Source: Candidatus Blautia intestinigallinarum
GTDB taxonomy: Bacteria; Bacillota; Clostridia; Lachnospirales; Lachnospiraceae
Direction of reading: 5' to 3'
NCBI GenBank assembly: GCA_019112635.1
Contig: DXIX01000006.1
Location: 1 to 64,000 of the forward strand
Length of the DNA: 64,000 nucleotides
Shown here piece by piece: positions 25,294 to 33,691 of the stretch (positions are counted from its first letter, which is position 1; each line of letters starts with the position of its first letter). The notes under the pieces were generated by a model. That model was not told where the DNA came from. It saw nothing but the letters and a program-made list of their open reading frames with translations, and did no database searches. A program made the position numbers and the translations under genes.

Positions 25294-26334
25294 TTAAGTT
25301 TCCATTCCATGTGCCAGCTCATAATTCAGAATCTTCGTGGCATTCTTAAGCTCTGTCGCATTCAGAATACTCTGATCATCAAACTGAGCTGCCGGAATGG
25401 ACGGCACATACCAGCTCTTGCTTCTGAAATGTGAATCCAGAGCTGGTGTATCGAACATTCTCCCGTGCCGGGCATAGATTTCATTTCTCGCAACTTTCAG
25501 CTCCCATTCGGTCTTGTCCGCAAATTCAGACTCCGATAATTCCCGATAAGAACTCTCCGGAAAGATGTAATCATTATTCAGGTATCCGCCTGTAGGAGCA
25601 GTCTGTGTCTGCGGAGCCGGCGTTGCTGTGGGGGCCGGTGTCGCTGTGGGAAGTGCTGTGGGAGTAGAACTGGGCGTTGCCTGAGGTGTTACCTGATCTT
25701 CGCCGTCTGACACCTCTGCCAGATCATCCGATTCCTGGCTATCTGCCTCCTGGCTGTCCTCCTCGGCCACTGTCTCTTCTTCCTCTGAACCCAGACTCAG
25801 AATTGTCTTGACCTCAATTCCTATGAAAATCACAAAGAGCACCGCCGCCACGCCAAGAATCGCATAAAGCCATGGTTTACGGCCTCCAGGTTTCCTATTA
25901 TCATAGGAAGGCTGCTGATAATAATTCTGGTCATAAGGCTGTCTGCTCCCGTAGGAACCACCGGACTGCTGCCCATAATAATCCCGGCCTTCGTCCCGAT
26001 AGGCAACTGTACGGTCCCCGTCTTCATGATAAGCCATGGTACGGTCCCCATCCTCGTGATAGGCCATGGTACGGTCCTCATCTTCGTGATAGGCCATGGT
26101 ACGCTGCTCATCCTCGTGATAAGCCATAGTACGTTCGTCATCTTCGTGATAAGCCATGGTACGTTCGTCATCTTCGTGGTACGCCATGGTACGGTCCTCA
26201 TCCGGACTCGTAAAGGCTTCCGCCCTGTCTGACCCCGGAACCTTTCCGGAACCTGGGGAATGCACCGGTGCTCCGCACTGGGGACAAAAAATGCTCCCTT
26301 CTTCAATTTTCGCACCGCACTGATCGCAAAACAT
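25294..26334 (-). CDS. Zinc-ribbon membrane protein with tandem RTMAYHED repeats and a YARHG domain
   Basis: The order is a CxxC-CxxC zinc ribbon (residues 3-23), then seven 10-residue repeats of consensus RTMAYHEDDE (about 48-118), a Gly/Gln/Tyr-rich linker and one transmembrane helix (about 155-175). A Pro/Thr-rich stalk follows, and the C-terminal extracytoplasmic YARHG domain contains IYARHGRMF. The zinc ribbon and repeats should face the cytosol and YARHG the outside. The function is unknown. Each repeat places a Thr in an acidic setting, which could suit Thr phosphorylation, but no kinase is encoded nearby. It is probably co-transcribed with the next zinc-ribbon gene upstream. Confidence 0.8.
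   Translation of the reverse strand: MFCDQCGAKIEEGSIFCPQCGAPVHSPGSGKVPGSDRAEAFTSPDEDRTMAYHEDDERTMAYHEDDERTMAYHEDEQRTMAYHEDEDRTMAYHEDGDRTMAYHEDGDRTVAYRDEGRDYYGQQSGGSYGSRQPYDQNYYQQPSYDNRKPGGRKPWLYAILGVAAVLFVIFIGIEVKTILSLGSEEEETVAEEDSQEADSQESDDLAEVSDGEDQVTPQATPSSTPTALPTATPAPTATPAPQTQTAPTGGYLNNDYIFPESSYRELSESEFADKTEWELKVARNEIYARHGRMFDTPALDSHFRSKSWYVPSIPAAQFDDQSILNATELKNATKILNYELAHGMET
25981..26190. repeat. Seven-copy 30-bp tandem repeat inside the YARHG-protein gene
   Basis: Six clear 30-bp units run from 26011 to 26190 and one degenerate unit precedes them. They remain in frame and encode RTMAYHEDDE-like decapeptides. The high similarity of neighbouring units suggests recent slippage or unequal exchange and possible length variation between strains. 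Confidence 0.9.
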
Positions 26335-26448
26335 CTCTTCTCCTCCTAACTATTCCCGGCAAAACATACCTGGAATCTGTTTTTTTCTGCCACTCTTTTA
26401 TTCTAACACTTCGGTAACTGTGACACAAATCATTTCAAGGGGCTTCTC

Positions 26449-27678
26449 TTATTTTGTATACTTCTCAAAATCAGAAGACTGATCCGCCACTGTCGGAACT
26501 CCATAAGAAGAAGTTCCTGCCAGCTCACTGGTCAGAGAGAAAATTTTCCAGTCCTCCCCATACCGATCCAAGGTAAATCCCTGGATATAGGAAGTCTCAC
26601 CCACTGTGAACAAAGCCACATACTCTCTGCGCTCATCTGCCCCGTACACTTTTGCCTCCTGCTCCAGTCTCTCCTGAGTTTCGTCCTGGTTCTGTGTCTT
26701 CTGGGCGGCCAGCTCCACCCGCTCCACAGTCAAATCTTTTAGATTTCCTGTATCCACAGATTCGATATAATCTTCTTTTTCAACACCCAGCTCCTGCCAG
26801 CTGCCAACTCCCTGAATACTGCGCTTTCCTGTATCTTCTCCAAGACCGATGACGCGGATGGTGGATGCAATCTGATCAGCCGCCTGGCCTTCCAGTTTCC
26901 TCTCATTGATCAGCTGAATTTTCGTATCCTCGGACGGCATCAACGTACTCTGATCCTCCGAATCATAGAGATCCACATAACTCTCATAATCAAATTTCTT
27001 CGCTGCTTCCTCACTGGAAAAGCATGCCAGAGCGCCTTCCATATCCTGGTCTTCCAGTTTCTCATAAAAACTTCCCACCACATTTTCCGGTGAACTGGTG
27101 TCCACACCATCGCTGCGCAATGTGAGCACAAGCAGAACCAGAAGAATTACCAGAATCACAGCAATCCCGCCAAACACAATTCCCAGTGGAATCACACTCC
27201 TAGGCACCTTAAATTTCCCGGAATGCTTTTCATTTTTAAAAGAATCCTTTCGTTTTTTAGAATGCCGTCCGGACTTTCTTTCATAGGAATCTGATACGGA
27301 TTCTGCCTGTCTTCCATAGTTTTCCGGTTCCCGGCTGTACATCCCTCCATAAAAGTCCCGCTCTCTTCCCGGCTGCTCCCCGTAAGGATCCCAAGGCTGC
27401 CTGCCTCTTCCTCCATAAGGATCTGACCTCTTATTGGATTGTCTCCCGTAGGGATCTGGAGTCTGACCGTACTGTCCTCCATAAGAATTCGGCCTCTGCC
27501 CCGACTGTCCCCCATAAGGATTCGGAGTCCGGCCCGATTGTTTCCCATAAGAGTTCGGGGTCTGGCCTGAGGCTCTTCCCCCCTGAGGATTTCCTTTTCG
27601 CACAGGTTTGCCGCATTGTTTGCAAAATTCCATATTTTCATCCAGCGGTGCCCCGCAATACTTACAAAATTTTGCCAT
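26449..27678 (-). CDS. Zinc-ribbon membrane protein with 11-residue PYG repeats
   Basis: A CxxC-CxxC zinc ribbon (residues 5-22) is followed by nine 11-residue repeats (37-135) of the type SGQTPNPYGGQ, then a Lys-rich stretch and one transmembrane helix (about 165-188). The extracytoplasmic domain has an NTF2/DUF4878-like start (SSPENVVGSFYEKLEDQDMEGAL). The architecture parallels the neighbouring YARHG protein: zinc ribbon, repeats, membrane helix, outer domain. The function is unknown. Low-complexity Gly/Pro/Tyr repeats may act as a flexible cytosolic scaffold. Confidence 0.75.
   Translation of the reverse strand: MAKFCKYCGAPLDENMEFCKQCGKPVRKGNPQGGRASGQTPNSYGKQSGRTPNPYGGQSGQRPNSYGGQYGQTPDPYGRQSNKRSDPYGGRGRQPWDPYGEQPGRERDFYGGMYSREPENYGRQAESVSDSYERKSGRHSKKRKDSFKNEKHSGKFKVPRSVIPLGIVFGGIAVILVILLVLLVLTLRSDGVDTSSPENVVGSFYEKLEDQDMEGALACFSSEEAAKKFDYESYVDLYDSEDQSTLMPSEDTKIQLINERKLEGQAADQIASTIRVIGLGEDTGKRSIQGVGSWQELGVEKEDYIESVDTGNLKDLTVERVELAAQKTQNQDETQERLEQEAKVYGADERREYVALFTVGETSYIQGFTLDRYGEDWKIFSLTSELAGTSSYGVPTVADQSSDFEKYTK
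27274..27570. repeat. Nine imperfect 33-bp repeats
   Basis: They encode the 11-residue units ending in Tyr-Gly-x-Gln. They are more diverged than the 30-bp array at 25981-26190, so they are probably older. Confidence 0.75.
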
Positions 27679-27711
27679 ACCTCTCTCCTCCCGTCTGATA
27701 ATCTGTCACTA

Positions 27712-28647
27712 TTATAACATAGACAGCCAGTCTGCGAATTCACAAACTGATTCAATTTCAATTATTTTTCCCGTAAACGGCTGCCGGAACCGTACTCGTC
27801 CGGCATGCAGCCCCAGCTGCTTGTGCCGGTCCCCCTGTATCTCTTTCCTGCTCTCAACAAGACTTGCGAAAGGATCCCTCTCTCCCTTCCCGTACAATCT
27901 ATCGTTGATCAACGGATGGCCGATACTTGCCATGTGTACCCGGATCTGATGCGTCCTTCCCGTATCCAGCGTGCACTGAACCAGCGAATATTCTCCGGCA
28001 CTGCTTCGCACCTGGTAATGCGTCTTTGCCTCTTTGCCGCCGTCGCAGATTCCCATTTTCAGAGGATGATTCTGGACAACTCCAATCCTCCCTGTGATCT
28101 CTCCGGATTCGGAAGGGAAATTTCCACAGACCAGCGCCAGATATTCTTTATGAAACTCCCCTTCTTTCCTCTGAAGCGCCAGACGCTGGGCGGCGATCTG
28201 ATTCTTAGCCGCAATCACAATCCCCGATGTATCGCTGTCCAGTCTCCCGACAATCCGGATCACACATCCACCCTGCCTGCTCCGAAAATATCCTGCCAGC
28301 TGGTTCGCAAGAGAATCCCGGTAGTGTCCTCCCGACGGATGACAAATCTGTCCGGATGGCTTCTCCACTGCTATGAGATCTTCATCCTCATAAAGAACCT
28401 GCAGATTTCCCTGCATCTCTTCAATCTGAACAGAATCCTTTTCCTCCTCCAGACAGACCCGGAGCGTCTCCCCTGCACGAAGACGGTATGTCGCTCTTTG
28501 TCTGCATCCATCCACACAGATTCCATTTTCCCGGAATTTCACCCTGCTGATTTGCTTTCTGGTGAGTCCCAGCACATGTTTTAAAATTTTTTCAACCGTA
28601 TCTCCCTGCTGGAGATCTGTGACCTTATGATACCATATTCTCTCCAT
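27712..28647 (-). CDS. RluA-family RNA pseudouridine synthase
   Basis: An S4-like RNA-binding segment (about 1-75, LGLTRKQISRVKFRENGICVDG) precedes the catalytic domain with the family motif GRLDSDTSGI holding the catalytic Asp (about residue 135) and the later TGRTHQIRVH motif. At 311 residues it fits the RluD/YlyB group, acting on rRNA or tRNA uridines. The exact target site cannot be assigned. It is the first gene of a minus-strand run with the zinc-ribbon genes. Confidence 0.93.
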   Translation of the reverse strand: MERIWYHKVTDLQQGDTVEKILKHVLGLTRKQISRVKFRENGICVDGCRQRATYRLRAGETLRVCLEEEKDSVQIEEMQGNLQVLYEDEDLIAVEKPSGQICHPSGGHYRDSLANQLAGYFRSRQGGCVIRIVGRLDSDTSGIVIAAKNQIAAQRLALQRKEGEFHKEYLALVCGNFPSESGEITGRIGVVQNHPLKMGICDGGKEAKTHYQVRSSAGEYSLVQCTLDTGRTHQIRVHMASIGHPLINDRLYGKGERDPFASLVESRKEIQGDRHKQLGLHAGRVRFRQPFTGKIIEIESVCEFADWLSML

Positions 28648-28671
28648 CTCTTCGTAAAATTCCCTTTCTCA

Positions 28672-28695
28672 CATTCGGACTTTCAGGTCCGAATG
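28672..28695. promoter_or_regulatory. Hairpin in the leader of the pseudouridine synthase gene
   Basis: CATTCGGAC and GTCCGAATG are perfect 9-bp arms around 6 nt, about 25 nt upstream of the ATG. It may be an mRNA structure near the ribosome site or an operator. No T run follows on the minus strand. Confidence 0.4.
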
Positions 28696-28783
28696 ACAGA
28701 TTCCACGCTCACACTTACACTGTAAAAAATAACATTGTTAAAGTCTCTTGTGTCATGTTTTTTTAGATATTTTAAACAATATA

Positions 28784-28812
28784 TTGAATTTTTAATTCTC
28801 CTGTGATATAAT
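28784..28812 (+). promoter_or_regulatory. Orphan plus-strand promoter
   Basis: TTGAAT and TATAAT are spaced by 17 nt in a gene-free region where both flanking genes lie on the minus strand. It points to a terminator about 60-100 nt downstream. Confidence 0.6.
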
Positions 28813-28818
28813 AAATTC

Positions 28819-28926
28819 ACATAAATATTAGAGCAATCTATATTTTATATGTTCATTTCTTCCTATATGTATGAAAAGGGCTTCTGCTGATGAGATCCAT
28901 GGTTCTCAAAAAGCAGAAGCCTTTTT
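28819..28926 (+). ncRNA. Candidate small RNA
   Basis: Between the orphan promoter and a strong hairpin (GGCTTCTGCT at 28879-28888, AGCAGAAGCC at 28912-28921, then TTTTT) lies about 105 nt without a credible gene. Only a 13-codon frame without a ribosome site is present. The hairpin also serves as terminator for the minus-strand acyltransferase gene. Existence of the RNA is inferred from the promoter/terminator pair alone; I recognise no known family. Confidence 0.45.
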
Positions 28927-30063
28927 CTATTTTTCTTTTATTCCAGAACCAAACTCCAGACCTGTCACGATTCTGACCACAAAAGTTCTCATCCACTGAA
29001 TCAACTCAGAATAGTGAATCAGCTTCCGTACCAGATCCAGGAAATGAGAGCACAGCAAGGTCACAATCACCAGAACAAGCTCGATCAGAAGAGCATGGCG
29101 AAAAGAATAGAGCCATCCCTCAAACCAGATTCCCCGAAAAAAAGTGTGGATAAAAAACATATCTCCGGAATGTTTTCCCAGATAAATCAACACATTTCGA
29201 ACCGGCGCCATATGATCCAAAACGGCATATGCCAGCAGAATCACCAGGAAAGCCACCACGGTGACCAGAGGATACTCCATATATTTGCTTCCCCAGTCTG
29301 TCTTGCGGATGTACATGGCAAATATCAGAAAAATGAAAGTCCAGATCACTTTCAAAGAACCGTCCAAAAGGGGTCTTCCACACCAGGACCAGTTCTTGTA
29401 TCGCTCCAAAAGTCCCTGATCCGCGCAGAAAATCGCCAGCGGAATGCACAGAAGAAACCTGAACATATTTTTCCCGGTATCCAGCAGCATCGGAGGAAGG
29501 AACAAAAAGAGGCCAAACAGCAGAACGCTTCCGTATCTGCGGTAGAGAACCCACAGAAGAGGCAGAACCACAATCACCAAGACAGCCAGACTGATATACC
29601 ACCATGTTCCAATGTGTTTAGGCGTTCCGAAAAACTCACTGAATCCCAGCGCTTCCACCGCCATGCTCGCCGCCACTTTCCCCACAGTTGATCCATATGA
29701 CGAGAACGAGGAAGGATTCAGAAACAATGAGACAATCTCACAGAACAAAAATGGAACCCAGAACGATGACATCAGTTTCACATACCGGTCACAGACAAAC
29801 TCTGTGCACTGTCTGGCTTCCATATGATAACCGGTATATTTTTTCTTGGCGGATATGGTCATTCCGTAAACGGAGAGAAACAAAAAAATCGGCACACAGA
29901 TATTCAGCTGACTGGACAAGTACACACCGAATTCCGAAGGGAACGGATAGAAACTCACATCCACACCCTGCATTCGATCATAAGTAGAAAAACAATGATA
30001 GGCAAACATAAAAAGAATTGCAATTCCCTTGATGGCCGATGTATCTTTCTTCGAAAAACTCAT
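28927..30063 (-). CDS. Acyltransferase 3 family membrane protein
   Basis: This 378-residue polytopic protein has about ten hydrophobic helices and the acyltransferase-3 start (TSAIKGIAILFMFAYH, with the conserved His near 22). Such proteins O-acetylate or succinylate surface polysaccharides or other cell-surface molecules. No glycan gene is adjacent, so the substrate is unknown. It has its own promoter and a terminator shared with the candidate small RNA. Confidence 0.85.
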   Translation of the reverse strand: MSFSKKDTSAIKGIAILFMFAYHCFSTYDRMQGVDVSFYPFPSEFGVYLSSQLNICVPIFLFLSVYGMTISAKKKYTGYHMEARQCTEFVCDRYVKLMSSFWVPFLFCEIVSLFLNPSSFSSYGSTVGKVAASMAVEALGFSEFFGTPKHIGTWWYISLAVLVIVVLPLLWVLYRRYGSVLLFGLFLFLPPMLLDTGKNMFRFLLCIPLAIFCADQGLLERYKNWSWCGRPLLDGSLKVIWTFIFLIFAMYIRKTDWGSKYMEYPLVTVVAFLVILLAYAVLDHMAPVRNVLIYLGKHSGDMFFIHTFFRGIWFEGWLYSFRHALLIELVLVIVTLLCSHFLDLVRKLIHYSELIQWMRTFVVRIVTGLEFGSGIKEK

Positions 30064-30106
30064 AACCTTTTCCTTTCCAATTTTGCTTGAACAAAATACA
30101 GGTTAT

Positions 30107-30135
30107 AGTATACCATCTCTATTTTGGAATTGCAA
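30107..30135 (-). promoter_or_regulatory. Predicted acyltransferase promoter
   Basis: TTGCAA and TATACT are spaced by 17 nt on the minus strand, about 45 nt before the start. Confidence 0.6.
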
Positions 30136-30163
30136 TTCTTCCTTCTCTTCTATATCCGTACTT

Positions 30164-31807
30164 TTAAGCCACTTCCAGTTTGTTAGAGGATTCAGCCATC
30201 TCCTCACCGATATTGAGTAGATGATCTCCGATTCTCTCAAAATCCGTCAACATTTCTGAATAGATTACACAGCCTTCATCGGAGCATTTTCCTGTGCGCA
30301 GGCGCTCCATCTGATGTTCCCGGTAAATCTCCGTCATGTCATCGAACTCCTGCTCCATCTCCACGATATTATCATATTTTTCTTTTGTCGGATGTCCGAT
30401 ACAGTCCAAAAGCTTCATTGCCTGCATGCTCATCTCATGCATCGCATCAATCTCGCCCCTGGCTGTCTTGGACAGATCGATTCCTTTTTCCTTGAGCATT
30501 TTGGAATACTCACACAGATTCATCGCATGATCCCCGATTCTTTCCAGATTTGAAGAAGTCTGGAAATACGCACTGATCAGTCTGGAATCTGCTTCATTGG
30601 TCTCCTTCACAATGACCGTGGAGATATACTTTGAAATCTCCTTATTGAGGAAATCAATATACTCTTCCCTCTGTGAAACCTCTTGCAAATATTCCGGTTC
30701 CTCTTCTTTAACCGCACGGAAACTCAGGTTCACATTCTCCTGCACCATCTGTGCCATTCTTGTCAGCTCCTTACGGATTCCATTGATCGCCATGGAAGAG
30801 TTACCGATCTGGCGGTCATTCTCCATATAATGGATGTACTCCAGATGCATAGCCTCGTCCGCTTCTCCCTTCTTCTCCGGAAGAATTCTTCTGGCAAATT
30901 TCGCCAGATAGATTCCAAAAGGTGCCAGAAGGAGTGTCGTGACAATGTTAAACAGTGTATGCATATTGGCAATCTGTGCCGCCGGATTTCCAGGAGTCAG
31001 ATTCTCAATTACATTTGCCAGCGGGAACAGAACACAAACTGTCGTGAACACAACCGTACCGATGATATTAAATGTCAGGTGGATAATAGTCGTACGTTTT
31101 GCGTTTCTGCTGGTTCCGATGGAAGCCAGAACCGCAGTGATACAAGTTCCAATGTTCTGACCAAAAAGCACATAAACCGCACTCGAAAAATTAATGGCAC
31201 CGCTTGTCGCCAATGCCTGAAGAATTCCCACCGACGCAGAAGAAGACTGGATCAGCGCTGTAAATACGGCACCTGCCAGAATACCCAGCAGCGGATTTGA
31301 GAATTTCGTCATCAGGCTCACAAATGCCTCAGAGTCACGCAGCGGCATCATTGCACTGCTCATCATGTCCATACCAATGAACAGGATACCAAGACCTGCA
31401 ATAATCATTCCAAAATGGTGAATCTTCGGATTTTTCAGAAATACCACCATTGCCACACCCAGAAAAGCAAACAGCGGCGCGATCGCTCCCACATCCAAAG
31501 CAATCAACTGTCCGGTTATCGTGGTTCCGATATTCGCTCCCATGATAATCCAGACTGCCTGTTCCAGACGCATCATACCGGAATTTACAAATCCCACAAC
31601 CATAACTGTCGTTGCCGATGAAGACTGAATAACTGCTGTGATTCCAGCTCCCACTGCGATTCCGAGAACACGGTTCGCTGTCAGTTTTTCCAAAATCTTT
31701 TTCATTTTGTTGCCGGCAGCTGCTTCCAGTCCGTTACTCATCATCTGCATTCCATACAGAAACAACGCCAGGCCGCCCAATAGGCTTAAAATACCTGTGA
31801 TATCCAC
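30164..31807 (-). CDS. Na+/phosphate cotransporter with C-terminal PhoU domain
   Basis: The membrane half (about 1-310) holds the two inverted NptA/SLC34-type repeats with the QSSSAT signature (about 60) and QSSSAS (about 190) and NIGTTIT/NIGTCIT. The C-terminal 200 residues form a PhoU-like helical bundle (NLERIGDHAMNLCEYS and DFERIGDHLLNIGEE). It should import phosphate or a similar anion with sodium, the PhoU part providing regulation. The length of 547 is typical for this fusion family. It is a single gene behind a promoter with 11-bp direct repeats. Confidence 0.92.
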   Translation of the reverse strand: MDITGILSLLGGLALFLYGMQMMSNGLEAAAGNKMKKILEKLTANRVLGIAVGAGITAVIQSSSATTVMVVGFVNSGMMRLEQAVWIIMGANIGTTITGQLIALDVGAIAPLFAFLGVAMVVFLKNPKIHHFGMIIAGLGILFIGMDMMSSAMMPLRDSEAFVSLMTKFSNPLLGILAGAVFTALIQSSSASVGILQALATSGAINFSSAVYVLFGQNIGTCITAVLASIGTSRNAKRTTIIHLTFNIIGTVVFTTVCVLFPLANVIENLTPGNPAAQIANMHTLFNIVTTLLLAPFGIYLAKFARRILPEKKGEADEAMHLEYIHYMENDRQIGNSSMAINGIRKELTRMAQMVQENVNLSFRAVKEEEPEYLQEVSQREEYIDFLNKEISKYISTVIVKETNEADSRLISAYFQTSSNLERIGDHAMNLCEYSKMLKEKGIDLSKTARGEIDAMHEMSMQAMKLLDCIGHPTKEKYDNIVEMEQEFDDMTEIYREHQMERLRTGKCSDEGCVIYSEMLTDFERIGDHLLNIGEEMAESSNKLEVA

Positions 31808-31896
31808 CTTTTTCCCTCCATGTTTTCTTTCGTTTGGATAAACGTTTTCTTTATGATCTCCATATATGCGGCAAATTATTTTGCCACACTATTTTT

Positions 31897-31950
31897 ATCA
31901 TATCATCTTCCCACATTTCGTCAATAGATTACACATAGATTTTACATAGA
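31897..31950 (-). promoter_or_regulatory. Na/Pi transporter promoter with 11-bp direct repeats
   Basis: TTGACG (31919-31924) and TATGAT (31897-31902) are spaced by 16 nt. Directly upstream on the minus strand TCTATG, TCTATG and TCTATT recur every 11 bp (at 31945, 31934 and 31923), and the last touches the -35 box. This is the spacing used by OmpR/PhoB-type regulators; PhoP control is plausible but the sequence is not the standard Pho box. Confidence 0.5.
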
Positions 31951-32094
31951 ATATACTTTTTCTTTATATAACTATGTGTTTCTTTCATGTGTTCCGGAAA
32001 ACAAGGAGAAATTTTTCTGCAAGACGCTTTTCTACTTTACCGTAAATCTGTATTTTTCTTTACATATGTAAATTTTATATGATATTTATGTAAA

Positions 32095-33024
32095 TCATAT
32101 GGCCTCGGATATCAGGCGGAAAATCTCACTCATCACCCGCCGCCTGGTCTCCACCGGTGTCCAGGCCATGTGTGGTGTGATCAGCAGACGGCTGCTGTCC
32201 TGAATACGCAGCAGGGGATTGGCCGGATCCATCGGCTCCTTCGACAGGACATCCAGGCCGGCTGCACGAATCTCTCCACGTTCCAGGGCATCTGCCAGGT
32301 CTTCCTCCACCACAATGGGACCTCTGCCCACATTGATGAGAATCGCCGACTTCTTCATCTTCCCGAAGGCCTTCTGATCCATAAGCCCTTCCGTCTGAGA
32401 ATTCAGCGGCGCATGAATGGACAGGATATCGGATCTGCTCAAAATCTCCTCAAAATCCACGCGCTCATACGGCTGATCTGAATTTTTTCCGGAAGTCGAA
32501 TAATAGATCACATGGCATCCAAACTCTTCTGCCAGATGAGCCACCCTTCTTCCGATCGCTCCCATTCCTATAATGCCCCAGGTCTTTCCTTCTAACTCAA
32601 ACAGCCCTCTCTCAAATTCATACAGCCCTTCCTGACTGCAGTACGCTCCGCTTTTTACAAAATGATCGTAATAGCAGATTTTATGAATCAAGGCCAGAAC
32701 CAGGGCAAAGGTGTGCTGTGCCACCGCGTTTGTGGAATATCCTTTTACATTGGAGACTTTGATTCCCCGGGCGTTCACATAATCCCAGTCAATCATGTTG
32801 GTTCCTGTGGCAGTAATCGCTATCTGCCTCAGATTTTTTGCCGCTCCAATGGACTTTTCATTCATGGCAAGACGGTTAATCACCACAACTTCCGCATCTT
32901 TTACCCTCTCAGGCACCTCCTCGGGAAGTGTCTGATCGTAGCTGACTACCTCTCCCAGCTTCTCCAGCATGGATATATCCACATCCTTGCCCACTGCCGC
33001 TCTCTCCAATAATACAATTTTCAT
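32095..33024 (-). CDS. D-2-hydroxyacid dehydrogenase (glycerate dehydrogenase-like)
   Basis: This NAD(P)-dependent oxidoreductase of 309 residues has GMGAIGRRVA (about 152-161) as the nucleotide loop, NVGRGPIV, an acidic residue in LDVLSKEP and the catalytic His in ITPHMAW. The N-terminal substrate domain resembles the HprA/glycerate dehydrogenase branch. The natural substrate is not fixed by sequence. It lies 19 nt from the ABC permease gene stop in the same direction and may be read through from that operon. Confidence 0.87.
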   Translation of the reverse strand: MKIVLLERAAVGKDVDISMLEKLGEVVSYDQTLPEEVPERVKDAEVVVINRLAMNEKSIGAAKNLRQIAITATGTNMIDWDYVNARGIKVSNVKGYSTNAVAQHTFALVLALIHKICYYDHFVKSGAYCSQEGLYEFERGLFELEGKTWGIIGMGAIGRRVAHLAEEFGCHVIYYSTSGKNSDQPYERVDFEEILSRSDILSIHAPLNSQTEGLMDQKAFGKMKKSAILINVGRGPIVVEEDLADALERGEIRAAGLDVLSKEPMDPANPLLRIQDSSRLLITPHMAWTPVETRRRVMSEIFRLISEAI

Positions 33025-33043
33025 AGTTCTTCTCCCTTTCTTC

Positions 33044-33691
33044 TCAAAATTCTTTTTTATTCATAATTGCCAGACTGATCCGATAAGAAATCCAAAAGCC
33101 TGCCAGAAGTATCAACGTGGCAACCACAAAAATTAGACGGTAATAATTCTCAAAAAAGTTCTTCGCACCTGTAAGATTGCTTAGATCCACAATTTTTAAA
33201 ACCAGAAAGCAAGCCAACATACCGCCGGCCACCGCCGCCATTATGGCAATTCTGCCTTTATCTCCCCCAAAACGGAATTGAATCGGCAGCATCAGGCCAA
33301 GCATGAGCAAAAGAATCGGAAGATATATTACACATTGGGCCAGAAACTCTTCATTTATGCTCTTGCCCCGCAATGACGTAACTGCAAGAGCAGCTGCCGC
33401 CGCCAATATCCAGGCGCCACCTCCCATCACAATCCCCAGAAGATACTTCTCCTGTACATAATTTTTTCTGGATACCGGCAAAGTCATCAAAAACTGAACT
33501 CCCTTACTGTGTTCATCCTGCGTGATCGTCGCCAGTGTCAGAAAGGCGGCCACGAAAATCAGATAACTGACCACAAAACTCTCCGATCCTGAATTTGCAA
33601 TCAGAAGCAAAAATGCAATCGCCAGAATCACCAGAATCATTTTTTTCATCTCTGACAACATATAGAAATCTTTTTGAAGAAGCCCTCTCAT
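33044..33691 (-). CDS. ABC-2 type transporter permease
   Basis: The protein has 215 residues with about six hydrophobic helices, starting MRGLLQKDFYML as is common for small ABC-2 permeases paired with YtrA-type regulators. Its ATG overlaps the stop of the ATPase gene by 4 nt (ATGA). It likely forms a drug or peptide exporter with that ATPase. The substrate is unknown. Confidence 0.82.
   Translation of the reverse strand: MRGLLQKDFYMLSEMKKMILVILAIAFLLLIANSGSESFVVSYLIFVAAFLTLATITQDEHSKGVQFLMTLPVSRKNYVQEKYLLGIVMGGGAWILAAAAALAVTSLRGKSINEEFLAQCVIYLPILLLMLGLMLPIQFRFGGDKGRIAIMAAVAGGMLACFLVLKIVDLSNLTGAKNFFENYYRLIFVVATLILLAGFWISYRISLAIMNKKEF

Noticed and set aside
26011-26190. CRISPR-like 30-bp repeats
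   Set aside because: The units are contiguous without spacers and lie in frame inside a gene; no cas genes are present.
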